A stretch of 48,425 bases of DNA from NCBI RefSeq assembly GCF_030694325.1, contig NZ_JAUXYO010000207.1, positions 1 to 48,425 on the forward strand. Reading direction: 5' to 3'. A program made the position numbers and the translations under genes. Of the stretch, positions 10,689 through 21,279 are shown in pieces; the stretch's first letter is position 1; each line of letters opens with the position of its first letter. The stretch comes from Allobosea sp. Lineage in GTDB: Bacteria; Pseudomonadota; Alphaproteobacteria; Rhizobiales; Beijerinckiaceae. Below the pieces are notes generated by a model, which ran no database searches, was not told the origin of the DNA, and saw only the letters and a list, made by a program, of their open reading frames with translations.

Positions 10689-10720
10689 TTAAGGTCTGTA
10701 TAACCCTAACGATCCGTTAA
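10689..10720. promoter_or_regulatory. Two tandem near-consensus CtrA-type sites
   Basis: TTAA-N7-ATAA (10689-10703) and CTAA-N7-TTAA (10706-10720). Confidence 0.5.
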
Positions 10721-10750
10721 CAGGCCAGGGGCTGTGGGGAGAGGGGGGAG

Positions 10751-10766
10751 TGTTTCACGTGAATCA
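10751..10766. promoter_or_regulatory. parS: parS-like site
   Basis: TGTTTCACGTGAATCA, 15/16 to TGTTTCACGTGAAACA. Confidence 0.7.
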
Positions 10767-10803
10767 TTTTGCCGCATCGGCCGGCGCTGCCGATTCGTAC
10801 GGG

Positions 10804-10818
10804 TTAACAAACCGTTAA
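10804..10818. promoter_or_regulatory. CtrA-type full binding site
   Basis: TTAA-CAAACCG-TTAA exact TTAA-N7-TTAA, within GTTAAC-aaacc-GTTAAC. Confidence 0.75.
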
Positions 10819-10865
10819 CGAAGGACCGGTGGACAGGACGCATCGCCTGCCTCACGCTGCCTGCC

Positions 10866-10886
10866 TGTGGACAGGTTGTGGATCGG
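10866..10886 (-). promoter_or_regulatory. Pair of DnaA-box-like sequences
   Basis: TGTGGACAG (10866-10874) and TGTGGATCG (10878-10886); complements CTGTCCACA and CGATCCACA. Confidence 0.5.
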
Positions 10887-10978
10887 ATTGCGTCGGGCTA
10901 TCTGCCCCCATCCAAGAGTCAAAAAAGAAGATTCTCTCTCTAGGAATCTATTTAAGAGAGATGGGGGATGGATCGCCG

Positions 10979-12019
10979 ATGAGCCTCACGACGCATGCCG
11001 AGCCTGCCTTCCTGCGGGCTCTTTCCGGCGAGACCCTGCCGACGCCACCCATCTGGATGATGCGCCAGGCAGGGCGGTATCTGCCCGAGTACCGGGAACT
11101 GCGCGCCAAGGCCGGCAGCTTCCTCGGCCTTTGCTACAATCCGGAATGGGCCGCGGAGGTCACGCTCCAGCCGATCCGGCGGTTCGGTTTCGATGCCGCG
11201 ATCCTGTTCTCCGACATCCTCGTCGTGCCGCAAGCGCTGGGCCAGAAGCTCTGGTTCGTCGAGGGCGAAGGTCCCCGCCTCGAGCCGGTGGCCGACCGCG
11301 AGAGGCTCGCCGAGATCGACAGGGATGCAGGGCTTTCCGTTCTCGATCCGGTCATCGAGACGGTGCGTCGCGTTCGTGCGTCGCTGCCGAAGGAGACGGC
11401 CTTCATCGGGTTCTGTGGCGCGCCCTGGACGGTGGCGACCTATATGGTCGCGGGCCGTGGTACGCCCGACCAGGGGCCGGCGAAGGAACTCTTCACCCGT
11501 GACGAAGCGCTGTTTCGCCTGATGATCGACCGGATCGTCGAGACCTCGATCGATTATCTCTGTGCGCAGATCGAGGCCGGGGTCGATGCCGTGCAGATCT
11601 TCGACAGCTGGGCGGGTTCGCTGGGTGAGGCTGATTTCCAGCGCTGGTGCATCGAGCCGACGCGGCGGATCGTCGATGGCGTGCGATCGCGGCAACCCAA
11701 GGCGAGAATCATCGGCTTCCCGCGTGGGGCGGGGCGACTGATTCCATCATACGTCCGCGGGACGGGCGTCGATGCCGTCGGGCTCGAATCCGAGATCGAT
11801 CGCGAGTTTGCGCGCGACGAGATCCAGTCGCTCGTGCCGGTACAGGGCAATCTCGACCCGCTGGTGCTGCGCGCCGGTGGGCCGGAGCTGGAACGCGAGA
11901 TCGCGGCCGTGATGGAAGCCTTCGGCAAAGGGCCCTTCGTCTTCAATCTCGGGCACGGCATCCTGCCGGACACTCCGATCGCGCATGTCGAGCGGCTGCT
12001 GGCGGCGGTGCGGGGCTGA
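10979..12019 (+). CDS. hemE: Uroporphyrinogen decarboxylase
   Basis: [66 protein letters not shown]; start at internal Met 10979. Confidence 0.96.
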   Translation: MSLTTHAEPAFLRALSGETLPTPPIWMMRQAGRYLPEYRELRAKAGSFLGLCYNPEWAAEVTLQPIRRFGFDAAILFSDILVVPQALGQKLWFVEGEGPRLEPVADRERLAEIDRDAGLSVLDPVIETVRRVRASLPKETAFIGFCGAPWTVATYMVAGRGTPDQGPAKELFTRDEALFRLMIDRIVETSIDYLCAQIEAGVDAVQIFDSWAGSLGEADFQRWCIEPTRRIVDGVRSRQPKARIIGFPRGAGRLIPSYVRGTGVDAVGLESEIDREFARDEIQSLVPVQGNLDPLVLRAGGPELEREIAAVMEAFGKGPFVFNLGHGILPDTPIAHVERLLAAVRG

Positions 12020-12049
12020 CCGTCCGCGGGCCGATGGAGCAGGTGTGCG

Positions 12050-12472
12050 ATGTATGAATGGCTGAAGGCCTTCCACGTCCTGGCGGTGATCTCCTGGATG
12101 GCCGGGATGCTCTATCTGCCGCGGCTGATGGTCTACCATGTCGATGCCGCGCCGGGCTCGGTCCAGTCCGAGACCTTCAAGGTCATGGAGCGGCGGCTGC
12201 TCAAGGGGATCATGAACCCCGCGATGATCGTGACGTGGGTGCTCGGCCTTTATCTCGCCTGGGACGCGTTCGGCTTCAAAGGCGGCTGGCTGCACGGCAA
12301 GATCCTCCTCGTCGTGCTGCTCTCGGGCGTCCATGGCTATCTCGTCGGGCGGGTCCGGGACTTCGCCAACGACTGCAACACGAAGTCGGGCCGCTTTTAC
12401 CGCATCATCAACGAGGTGCCGGCCGTCCTGATGGTCGGCATCGTCATTCTCGTCATCGTCAAACCGTTCTGA
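12050..12472 (+). CDS. hemJ: Protoporphyrinogen oxidase HemJ
   Basis: WLKAFHVLAVISWMAGMLYLPRLMVYHVDAAPGS... HemJ family. Confidence 0.9.
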   Translation: MYEWLKAFHVLAVISWMAGMLYLPRLMVYHVDAAPGSVQSETFKVMERRLLKGIMNPAMIVTWVLGLYLAWDAFGFKGGWLHGKILLVVLLSGVHGYLVGRVRDFANDCNTKSGRFYRIINEVPAVLMVGIVILVIVKPF

Positions 12473-12690
12473 TGCGAATGCGGTTTGCCGCTTGAGCCGG
12501 ACAGCGTTTCCGGTTATCAGACGGTACGCTTCTCCAGCGTTCTCCCTGTTGTCGATGGTTCGTGAGCCGACTGCCCTGGCAGCCGCTCGTGGCGCTCAAC
12601 CCCAGCGCCGTCCGTCCGGGCCTGTCGATCATCCCATTACCGTCCTGGTCCCGGCCGCCTGAGCCGAGACATTTTCGATCCGGGTGCCCC

Positions 12691-13956
12691 ATGCGGGAAA
12701 TCAAGCTCCAAGACCTCAAGGTCAAATCGCCGACCGAACTCCTCGCCTTCTCGGAGGGGCTCGAGGTCGAGAACGCCAGCACGATGCGCAAGCAGGAGCT
12801 GATGTTCGCGATCCTCAAGCAGCTCGCCGCCAGGGAGACCGAGATTCTCGGCGAGGGCGTGGTCGAGGTTCTGCCGGACGGATTCGGCTTCCTCCGGTCG
12901 CCCGATTCGAACTATCTGCCCGGTCCCGACGACATCTATGTCTCGCCGACACAGATCCGGAAATTCGGGCTGCGCACCGGCGACACCGTCGAAGGCCCGA
13001 TCCGCAGCCCGAAGGACGGCGAACGCTACTTCGCCCTGCTCAAGGTCAATACGATCAATTTCGAGGATCCCGAGCGGATCAAGCACAAGATCAATTTCGA
13101 CAACCTGACCCCGCTCTATCCCGACGAGCGACTGAAGCTCGAGGTCGCGGAGCCCGCCAAGAAGGATTTCTCGGCCCGCGTCATCGACATCGTCGCCCCG
13201 ATCGGCAAGGGCCAGCGCGCCTTGATCGTGGCCCCGCCGCGCACCGGCAAGACCGTGCTGCTGCAGAACATCGCGCAGTCGATCACGACCAACCACCCGG
13301 AATGCTATCTCATCGTGCTGCTGATCGACGAGCGGCCGGAAGAGGTCACCGACATGCAGCGCTCGGTGAAGGGCGAGGTCGTATCCTCGACCTTCGACGA
13401 GCCGGCGACCCGCCACGTTCAGGTCGCCGAAATGGTGATCGAGAAGGCCAAGCGGCTGGTCGAGCATGGCCGCGACGTCGTGATCCTGCTGGACTCGATC
13501 ACCCGCCTCGGCCGCGCCTACAATACGGTCGTCCCCTCCTCCGGCAAGGTCCTGACCGGCGGTGTCGACGCCAACGCCCTGCAGCGCCCCAAGCGCTTCT
13601 TCGGCGCGGCCCGCAACATCGAGGAAGGCGGCTCGCTGACCATCGTTGCCACCGCGTTGATCGATACCGGCAGCCGCATGGACGAGGTCATCTTCGAGGA
13701 GTTCAAGGGCACCGGTAACTCGGAAATCGTGCTCGACCGCAAGGTCTCCGACAAGCGCATCTTCCCGGCGATCGACATCCTCAAGTCGGGCACCCGCAAG
13801 GAAGAGCTCATCACGCCGAAGGATGTGCTGGCCAAGACCTATGTGCTGCGCCGCATCCTCAACCCGATGGGTCCGCAGGACGCGATCGAGTTCCTGATGG
13901 ACAAGCTGCGCCAGACCAAGCAGAACGCCGACTTCTTCGACTCCATGAACACCTGA
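12691..13956 (+). CDS. rho: Transcription termination factor Rho
   Basis: [22 protein letters not shown]..., [44 protein letters not shown]. Confidence 0.97.
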   Translation: MREIKLQDLKVKSPTELLAFSEGLEVENASTMRKQELMFAILKQLAARETEILGEGVVEVLPDGFGFLRSPDSNYLPGPDDIYVSPTQIRKFGLRTGDTVEGPIRSPKDGERYFALLKVNTINFEDPERIKHKINFDNLTPLYPDERLKLEVAEPAKKDFSARVIDIVAPIGKGQRALIVAPPRTGKTVLLQNIAQSITTNHPECYLIVLLIDERPEEVTDMQRSVKGEVVSSTFDEPATRHVQVAEMVIEKAKRLVEHGRDVVILLDSITRLGRAYNTVVPSSGKVLTGGVDANALQRPKRFFGAARNIEEGGSLTIVATALIDTGSRMDEVIFEEFKGTGNSEIVLDRKVSDKRIFPAIDILKSGTRKEELITPKDVLAKTYVLRRILNPMGPQDAIEFLMDKLRQTKQNADFFDSMNT

Positions 13957-14008
13957 TCCACAGGCGCGGATCGATTCGCTTCCGTACCGGTTTGAAGACG
14001 GGTCCGGC

Positions 14009-15322
14009 ATGAGCGCCTTCGATGATCTGCCGACGATCGCCGCGCTATCGTCGGCGGCCGGCCGGGCTGGCGTCGCCGTGGTTCGGCTCTCGGGCTCACG
14101 CGTCCGATTCGCGATCGAGACGATTGCCGGGACCCTGCCGTCGCCACGCCGAGCGTCCCTTCGCACGCTGCGAGACCCCGCCGGCGAGGCCATCGATCAG
14201 GCGCTCGTCCTGTACTTCCCCGCCCCCGCGAGCTTCACCGGTGAAGACATCGCCGAGCTGCACATCCATGGCGCGCGGGCCGTGCTGGCGCGGCTGCTGC
14301 AGGTTCTGTGCGACATCCCCGGAATCCGATTGGCCGAGCCGGGCGAGTTCACCCGCCGTGCCTTCGAGGCCGGTAAGCTCGACCTGAGCGAGGTCGAGGG
14401 TTTGGTCGATCTGATCGATTCGGAAACGGAATGGCAGCGCCGGCAGGCGCTGCGGCAGATGGACGGCGCGCTGGGCATCGCTGCCACGAACTGGCGGCGA
14501 TCGCTGATCGAAGCGATGGCGCTGCTCGAGGCCGAGATCGACTTTTCCGACGAGGCCGACGTGACGGGTCCGCTCACCGAGCGGGCGCTGGCGACGGTCG
14601 GCGACGTCTTGGTACAGCTTCGCGAGGCGTTGGGCGCGTTCGCGCGCGGTGAACGCATCCGGGAGGGCTTCGTCGTCGTGCTGGCGGGGCCGCCCAATGC
14701 CGGCAAGTCGAGCCTGCTCAACGCCCTGGCGCGCCGCGACATCGCCATCGTCTCCCCGATCGCCGGAACGACGCGCGACGCGATCGAGGTCCGCCTCGAT
14801 CTCGCCGGGCTGCCGGTTACGCTGATCGATACGGCGGGATTGCGCGACAGCACCGATCCGATCGAGACGGAGGGCGTCCGCCGGGCACGAGCCCTGGCGG
14901 AGAGGGCGGATCTTGTTCTGAGCCTTCGGGCGATCGATTCGGAACCGGACCGGCTTCACGGCGCCGACGGCGTCATCGCTCTAGCGACCAAGATCGATCT
15001 CGCCGGTGCGGCGCATCCCGGCGAAGTGCCGGTATCGGCGCGGACAGGCGAGGGGCTCGCGGAGCTCCTGAGCCTGATCATCGAGCGCCTTGCCGGCCAA
15101 GGCGCGGGCGAACCGGCCCTGCTGACGCGCGAGCGGCACCGCGTCGCGGTGACCCAGGCGATCCGTGCGCTGGAGCGGGCCGTCTCCGGGCTCCATGACC
15201 AGGTCGAACTGCTGGCCGAGGATCTGCGCCTCGCCGTGCGTGCGCTGGAGCGCCTGCTGGGGCGCGTCGACATCGAGGATGTCCTGGATCAGCTCTTCGC
15301 GGGCTTCTGCATCGGCAAATAG
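14009..15322 (+). CDS. mnmE: tRNA uridine-5-carboxymethylaminomethyl(34) synthesis GTPase MnmE (TrmE)
   Basis: GTPase motifs GPPNAGKSSLLNALARRDIAIVSPIAGTTRDAIEV; C-terminal FAGFCIGK. Confidence 0.96.
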   Translation: MSAFDDLPTIAALSSAAGRAGVAVVRLSGSRVRFAIETIAGTLPSPRRASLRTLRDPAGEAIDQALVLYFPAPASFTGEDIAELHIHGARAVLARLLQVLCDIPGIRLAEPGEFTRRAFEAGKLDLSEVEGLVDLIDSETEWQRRQALRQMDGALGIAATNWRRSLIEAMALLEAEIDFSDEADVTGPLTERALATVGDVLVQLREALGAFARGERIREGFVVVLAGPPNAGKSSLLNALARRDIAIVSPIAGTTRDAIEVRLDLAGLPVTLIDTAGLRDSTDPIETEGVRRARALAERADLVLSLRAIDSEPDRLHGADGVIALATKIDLAGAAHPGEVPVSARTGEGLAELLSLIIERLAGQGAGEPALLTRERHRVAVTQAIRALERAVSGLHDQVELLAEDLRLAVRALERLLGRVDIEDVLDQLFAGFCIGK

Positions 15323-15383
15323 GTTGGCAGCGGGATCTCCGATAGAGATTGACCCTCCGCCAGGGCTCCGATAGCGACATCCC

Positions 15384-17270
15384 ATGTCGCAGAACCCCAT
15401 CGAAAGCCGATACGACGTCATCGTCGTGGGCGGTGGCCATGCCGGCGTCGAGGCAGCCGCGGCGGCCGCCCGCTATGGCGCGCGCACGGCCTTGATCACG
15501 CATCACCTCGACACGATCGGGGTCATGTCCTGCAACCCCGCGATCGGCGGCTTGGGCAAGGGGCATCTCGTACGCGAGATCGATGCGCTGGATGGCCTCA
15601 TGGCCAAGGCAGCGGACCGCGGCGGCATCCAGTTCCGCATGCTCAACCGCCGCAAGGGTCCCGCCGTCCGTGGCCCGCGCGCCCAGGCCGATCGCAAGCT
15701 CTATCGCGCGGCGGTGCAGGGCCTCCTGACCACGCAGGCCAACCTCTCGGTCGTCGCCGGTGACGTCTTCGACCTCGAGGTCGAGCACAGCCGGGCCGTC
15801 GGCGTCATCCTCGCGGATGGTCGTCGATTCGGCTGCGGAACGGTCGTGCTGACCACCGGCACCTTCCTCCGGGGCCTGATCCATATCGGCGAGACGCGAA
15901 TTCCGGCCGGTCGGGTCGACGAGGCAGCATCCGTCGGGCTGTCAGCCACTCTCGCCCGCCATGACTTTCCACTGGGGCGGCTGAAGACCGGCACGCCCCC
16001 TCGCCTCGATGGCCGGACCATCAACTGGGCGGCGCTTGAGATGCAGGCCGGGGACGACCCGCCCGAGCCGTTCTCGGCGCTGACGAAGGCGATCACGAAT
16101 CCCCAGATCGCTTGCGGCATCACGCGCACGACGCTCGCGACGCATGAGCTAATCCGCGCCAACCTGCACCGGGCGCCGATGTTCTCCGGACAGATCGAGG
16201 GGCGCGGACCACGCTATTGCCCGTCGATCGAAGACAAGGTCGGCCGCTTCGGCGACCGGGACGGACACCAGATCTTCCTCGAGCCGGAGGGGCTGGACGA
16301 CGATACGGTCTATCCGAACGGGATTTCGACTTCGCTGCCCGAAGACGTCCAGCGTGGCTTGCTGGCGACGATCCCAGGCCTCGAGCGAACCACGATGCTG
16401 CGCCCAGGTTACGCGATCGAGTATGATTTCGTCGATCCGCGCGCGTTGCGCAACACGTTGGAGACGCGCGCGCTCGGCGGGCTGTTCCTGGCCGGCCAGA
16501 TCAACGGGACTACCGGCTATGAAGAAGCGGCAGCGCAGGGTCTGCTGGCCGGCCTGAACGCGGCGCGGATGGCGGGTGGTGCCGAGCCTGTCGTGCTGCC
16601 CCGCACCAGTTCCTATCTCGGCGTCATGGTCGACGACCTCGTCTCGCGTGGCGTTACGGAGCCGTATCGAATGTTCACCTCGCGGGCGGAGTTTCGGCTT
16701 TCGCTGCGCGTGGACAATGCCGATGAGCGGCTGACGGCGCTGGGCCAGGACCTGGGCGTGGTCGGTTCGGAGCGGTTTGGCGCCTTCACCAAACAGAGCC
16801 AGGCAATCGAGGCGTTGAGATCGCGGCTGCAGGCGCTGACGCTCACGCCGGGACAGGCCGAGGCTGTGGGGCTCGCCGTCAATCGTGACGGCATCCGCCG
16901 CAGCGCCTACCAGATCCTCTCCTATCCCGACATCGACTTCGAGCGCCTTGCTGCCGTCTGGCCGGAGCTGGGGCAATTCGCGCCCGGCGTGGTGGCGCGC
17001 GTTACGGCCGATGCGGTCTATTCGGTCTATCTCGACCGCCAGGCCGGGGAGATTGCTGCCTATCAGCGGGACCAGTCGCTGAAGGTGCCCGATGATCTCG
17101 ATCTCGATGGAATTTCCGGGCTTTCGAACGAACTGAAGGCCAAGCTGACCGCCGAACGGCCGGCGGACATCGCGCAAGCCGGCCGGATCGAGGGTATGAC
17201 TCCGGCTGCGTTGACGCTTTTGGCAGCGCATGCCCGCCGGAAGCGGGCCGCTCCCGTCACGGTCTCTTGA
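15384..17270 (+). CDS. mnmG: tRNA uridine-5-carboxymethylaminomethyl(34) synthesis enzyme MnmG (GidA)
   Basis: [64 protein letters not shown]. Confidence 0.97.
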   Translation: MSQNPIESRYDVIVVGGGHAGVEAAAAAARYGARTALITHHLDTIGVMSCNPAIGGLGKGHLVREIDALDGLMAKAADRGGIQFRMLNRRKGPAVRGPRAQADRKLYRAAVQGLLTTQANLSVVAGDVFDLEVEHSRAVGVILADGRRFGCGTVVLTTGTFLRGLIHIGETRIPAGRVDEAASVGLSATLARHDFPLGRLKTGTPPRLDGRTINWAALEMQAGDDPPEPFSALTKAITNPQIACGITRTTLATHELIRANLHRAPMFSGQIEGRGPRYCPSIEDKVGRFGDRDGHQIFLEPEGLDDDTVYPNGISTSLPEDVQRGLLATIPGLERTTMLRPGYAIEYDFVDPRALRNTLETRALGGLFLAGQINGTTGYEEAAAQGLLAGLNAARMAGGAEPVVLPRTSSYLGVMVDDLVSRGVTEPYRMFTSRAEFRLSLRVDNADERLTALGQDLGVVGSERFGAFTKQSQAIEALRSRLQALTLTPGQAEAVGLAVNRDGIRRSAYQILSYPDIDFERLAAVWPELGQFAPGVVARVTADAVYSVYLDRQAGEIAAYQRDQSLKVPDDLDLDGISGLSNELKAKLTAERPADIAQAGRIEGMTPAALTLLAAHARRKRAAPVTVS

Positions 17271-17276
17271 CGGAAC

Positions 17277-17306
17277 TGTTGATAACCAGGCCATGGCTGT
17301 TGATAA
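17277..17306 (-). repeat. Two TGTTGATAA words (complement TTATCAACA), start-to-start 21 bp
   Basis: 17277-17285 and 17298-17306; each 8/9 to the DnaA box TTATCCACA. Confidence 0.45.
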
Positions 17307-17936
17307 TTCGGACCGCGCCCGCGCTTTGCGCTTGACGCCTGTTTCACGTGAAACAGAGGAGCGCCTGACATTGCTGGTGGCGGAGCTCGGCCGCTGGCAG
17401 GCTGCCAAGAATCTCGTGTCGAGCACGACGCTCGCCGATGTCTGGATGCGGCATATCGCCGATTCACTCCAGCTGTTCCGGCTCGCGCCCGACGCCCGGT
17501 CCTGGCTCGACCTCGGCTCCGGTGGCGGCTTCCCGGGACTGGTGATCGGCATCTGCCTCGCCGAGGTCGAGGGTGGGCGTATTCATCTGGTCGAAAGCAA
17601 CAGCCGCAAATGCGCCTTTCTGCGCCACGCCGCGCGCCTGACCGGTGCCCCGGTGACCGTGCATCCGGACCGGATCGAGGACGTCATCGGCGACTTCACC
17701 GGGCGTGTCGACGTGGTGACGGCGCGGGCGCTGGCGCCGCTGCCGCAGCTGCTCGACTGGTGCAAAGACCTGTTGAGAACAGGCGCCCTCGGTCTCTTTC
17801 CGAAGGGACAACATCTAGATGCGGAATTGACGGAGTCGTCCAGATATTGGAAGATTCAGGCCACAACGGTTTCCTCCGTGACGGATGGGGCCGCCCGGAT
17901 CCTGATGGTCCGCGCAGCCGAGAAACGGGCCGATCC

Positions 17937-17940
<4 letters not shown>
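17293..17940 (+). CDS. rsmG: 16S rRNA (guanine(527)-N(7))-methyltransferase RsmG (GidB)
   Basis: WMRHIADSLQLFRLAPDARSWLDLGSGGGFPGLVIGICLAE; start at internal Met 17293. Confidence 0.95.
17340..17355. promoter_or_regulatory. parS: parS centromere site (perfect)
   Basis: TGTTTCACGTGAAACA, exact 16-bp parS consensus, inside the 5' part of rsmG. Confidence 0.95.
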
Positions 17941-18767
<827 letters not shown>

Positions 18768-18786
18768 AGCATTGACCAGAGGTTGA

Positions 18787-19674
18787 ATGATGGCGATGGC
18801 CGAAGAACAGGGGCGCTCGCGCCTGGGCCGGGGTCTGGCAGCGCTGATCGGCGATGTCGGCGAGGAGATCGGCGCGCTGGAGCGGGCTCGCGGCCAGCGT
18901 CGCGTTCCGGTCGAGTTTCTGCGGCCGAGCGCGCGCAATCCGCGTCGGAGTTTCGCGGAGGAGGATCTCGAGGAGCTGACGGCGTCCGTGCGTGAGCGCG
19001 GCATCCTGCAACCGATCATCGTGCGGGCCATCGTCGGTATGCTCGATGCCTATGAGATCATTGCCGGCGAGCGCCGCTGGCGGGCGGCGCAGCGGGCCGG
19101 CCTGCACGACGTGCCGGTCATTCTCGTCGAGGCCGATGATCGCGAGGCGCTCGAAATCGCCATCGTCGAGAACGTGCAGCGCACCGACCTCAACGCGATC
19201 GAGGAAGCGGCCGGCTATGAGCAGCTGATCGCCGAATTCAACTACACCCAGAACGATCTGGCGCGGGTGATCGGCAAGAGCCGCAGCCATGTCGCCAACA
19301 CGTTGCGTCTGTCGAAGCTGCCGCCCTCCGTCCGGCAGATGGTCAGCGACGGCGCGGTCTCGGCAGGCCACGCCCGTGCGCTGCTGTCTGTTTCGGACCC
19401 GGAACTGATGGCGCGCAAGATCGTCGACGAGGGTCTGAGCGTGCGCGACATCGAGCGCATCGTTCAGGAGGAATCGCGCGGCGAAACCAAGAGTATCGCG
19501 ACCAAGCCCAGGGTCGAGAAGGACCCGGACACACGCGCGGTCGAAAAGGCGCTGGAGGAGGCGCTCGGCCTCTCCATCTCGATCAGCCACCGTGCCAATG
19601 GCAGCGGCGAGGTCAGGATCAGCTACAAGACGCTCGAGCAGCTCGACGCGCTCTGCCGCCGCCTGAAGGACTGA
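18787..19674 (+). CDS. parB: Chromosome partitioning protein ParB
   Basis: RSRLGRGLAALIGD...SARNPRRSFAEEDLEELTASVRERGILQPIIVR...YEIIAGERRWRAAQ...RSHVANTLRL. Confidence 0.97.
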   Translation: MMAMAEEQGRSRLGRGLAALIGDVGEEIGALERARGQRRVPVEFLRPSARNPRRSFAEEDLEELTASVRERGILQPIIVRAIVGMLDAYEIIAGERRWRAAQRAGLHDVPVILVEADDREALEIAIVENVQRTDLNAIEEAAGYEQLIAEFNYTQNDLARVIGKSRSHVANTLRLSKLPPSVRQMVSDGAVSAGHARALLSVSDPELMARKIVDEGLSVRDIERIVQEESRGETKSIATKPRVEKDPDTRAVEKALEEALGLSISISHRANGSGEVRISYKTLEQLDALCRRLKD

Positions 19675-19678
19675 GCGG

Positions 19679-20710
19679 CTACTCCCCGCGGCCGGCCACC
19701 CGGCCAAGGCGCGCCAGTGCCCACAGCGCCCGCGTCGCGCCGGCCCGGCCGAGATCGCCGTCGCGGCGGGCGGCGAGCGTGGCATTGCCGAGCAGGGTCA
19801 CCGCCTCCATCAGCTTCGCCGTGCTCCAGGCCGACAGCGCCGCCTCCGTAGTGGCAATGCGCGGATAGGGCAGGCGCATCGCCGCGACCATGTCGCGGGC
19901 GCTGCGGCCGGCATCGACCCCCTGGCGGGCCTTCAGCAGAGCGAGGGCGTGCCGCAGCACGGCGCCGAGCATGACGCCGGCGTCCAGCCCCTCGCTGGCG
20001 AGCTTGGCCTGGGCTAGGTCGATCACCGGCAGTTTCCCGGCGAAGACGGCATCGACCAGCATCGCCTGCTCGCGCTGGGCCGTGTCGCCGACGACGGCCT
20101 CGATATGGGCCGGGGTGATCGCGGGATCGTCGCCGACATAGAGCAACAGCTTCTCGATTTCCCGGCGCGAGGTCTGGCGGTCGCCGCCTAGCAGGCCGGC
20201 AAGCAGGTCGCGGCTGGTGCGGTCGATCGTCTTTCCGGCGGTGCGCACCATCTCGTCGATGATCGTGCCGAGATCGCGGGCGGCATCGCCATAGCAGGGC
20301 ACGGCAAGTGCTGTCCGTGCGCGTTCGCAGGCGGTCCGCAGAGGATTGCTGCGCTGGAGATCGCCGGCCTCGATGATGACGATGGCGTCCTGCGAGGGGG
20401 TTGCCAGCAGCGGCTCGACGGCGGCGAGCAGCATCTTGGCGGTGGGCGAGACGCGGATCGCCCGCCGGCCGCCGAACATCCCGATGGTGTTGGCTTCATC
20501 GACGAGCTTGAGCGGGTCGCCGGCAATCTCGTCGCCGCTCATCCGGATGAGCTGGAAGGCGTCGTCGGGATCATCGACATGGGCCCGGGCGAGGGCCTTC
20601 GCGCGCTCCGAGACGAGGCCTGCGTCAGGGCCGTAGATCAGCACCAGGCGATAGGCCGGGTCCAGCCGGGTGAGCGCGCGGTCCGCCTCATGCGCCTTGA
20701 TCGAGGCCAT
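19679..20710 (-). CDS. holA: DNA polymerase III subunit delta
   Basis: RLVLIYGPDAGLVSERAKALA...GEIAGDPLKLVDEANTIGMFGGRRAIRV-type HolA sequence, position next to parB. Confidence 0.9.
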   Translation of the reverse strand: MASIKAHEADRALTRLDPAYRLVLIYGPDAGLVSERAKALARAHVDDPDDAFQLIRMSGDEIAGDPLKLVDEANTIGMFGGRRAIRVSPTAKMLLAAVEPLLATPSQDAIVIIEAGDLQRSNPLRTACERARTALAVPCYGDAARDLGTIIDEMVRTAGKTIDRTSRDLLAGLLGGDRQTSRREIEKLLLYVGDDPAITPAHIEAVVGDTAQREQAMLVDAVFAGKLPVIDLAQAKLASEGLDAGVMLGAVLRHALALLKARQGVDAGRSARDMVAAMRLPYPRIATTEAALSAWSTAKLMEAVTLLGNATLAARRDGDLGRAGATRALWALARLGRVAGRGE

Positions 20711-20727
20711 CAGGCGTCCTGATCCGT

Positions 20728-21279
20728 TCAGCCGGCGACGAGGTCGGCGGCGATCTGCCCGCGAATCAGCGTGGCGAGGTTCTTCGCCGCCCGGATCTGG
20801 GCGTCGCGCGCGGCCCGGACCGTGGCGAAACGCTGCGAGGAGCGTTCATAGGGAGCCCGGACAACGTTGCTGCCCTTGGAGACGACCTTCCCGGAGACGG
20901 TGTCGGTCAGCGTCCAGTTCGCTGTCGCAACGAGGATGGCCGAATCGGCCCGGCCATTGGCGTAGTCCACGGTCACGACCTCGATCGCCTCGGAAATCTG
21001 GCTCTGGAAGGTCAGTCGCTTGGCGCGGTCGGGCTCGTTGCCGCCGTCGAGTTCGAAGACGAGTTCGTTGCGGAGGTAATGGCCGATCAATCCCTTGATC
21101 TCGGGGACCTCGATCTCCTTGAAGGTCCCCTTGACGCTGCCGCCGGTGATGGAGCGCGTGTTCTCGGCGTAGAGCGGCTGGAAGCAGCCCCCGGCGGCGG
21201 CGGCGGCCGAGAGGGCCATCGCGAGCATGAGCCGGCGTCCGAGCAAGGCGTGGCGCTGGCCGGTTTCAGAGGACGACAT
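20728..21279 (-). CDS. lptE: LPS assembly lipoprotein LptE-like
   Basis: [14 protein letters not shown] lipobox; position between holA and leuS. Confidence 0.82.
   Translation of the reverse strand: MSSSETGQRHALLGRRLMLAMALSAAAAAGGCFQPLYAENTRSITGGSVKGTFKEIEVPEIKGLIGHYLRNELVFELDGGNEPDRAKRLTFQSQISEAIEVVTVDYANGRADSAILVATANWTLTDTVSGKVVSKGSNVVRAPYERSSQRFATVRAARDAQIRAAKNLATLIRGQIAADLVAG

Larger units (their letters stand above)
10557..10978. other. oriC: Putative chromosomal replication origin (oriC, Cori-like)
   Basis: Non-coding ppsR-hemE gap, the established Caulobacter Cori position; contains CtrA-type, DnaA-box-like, parS-like and GANTC motifs; flanking genes diverge away. Confidence 0.8.

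Noticed and set aside
12637-14193. 518-aa minus-strand ORF
   Set aside because: Antisense to rho and the start of mnmE; no domain
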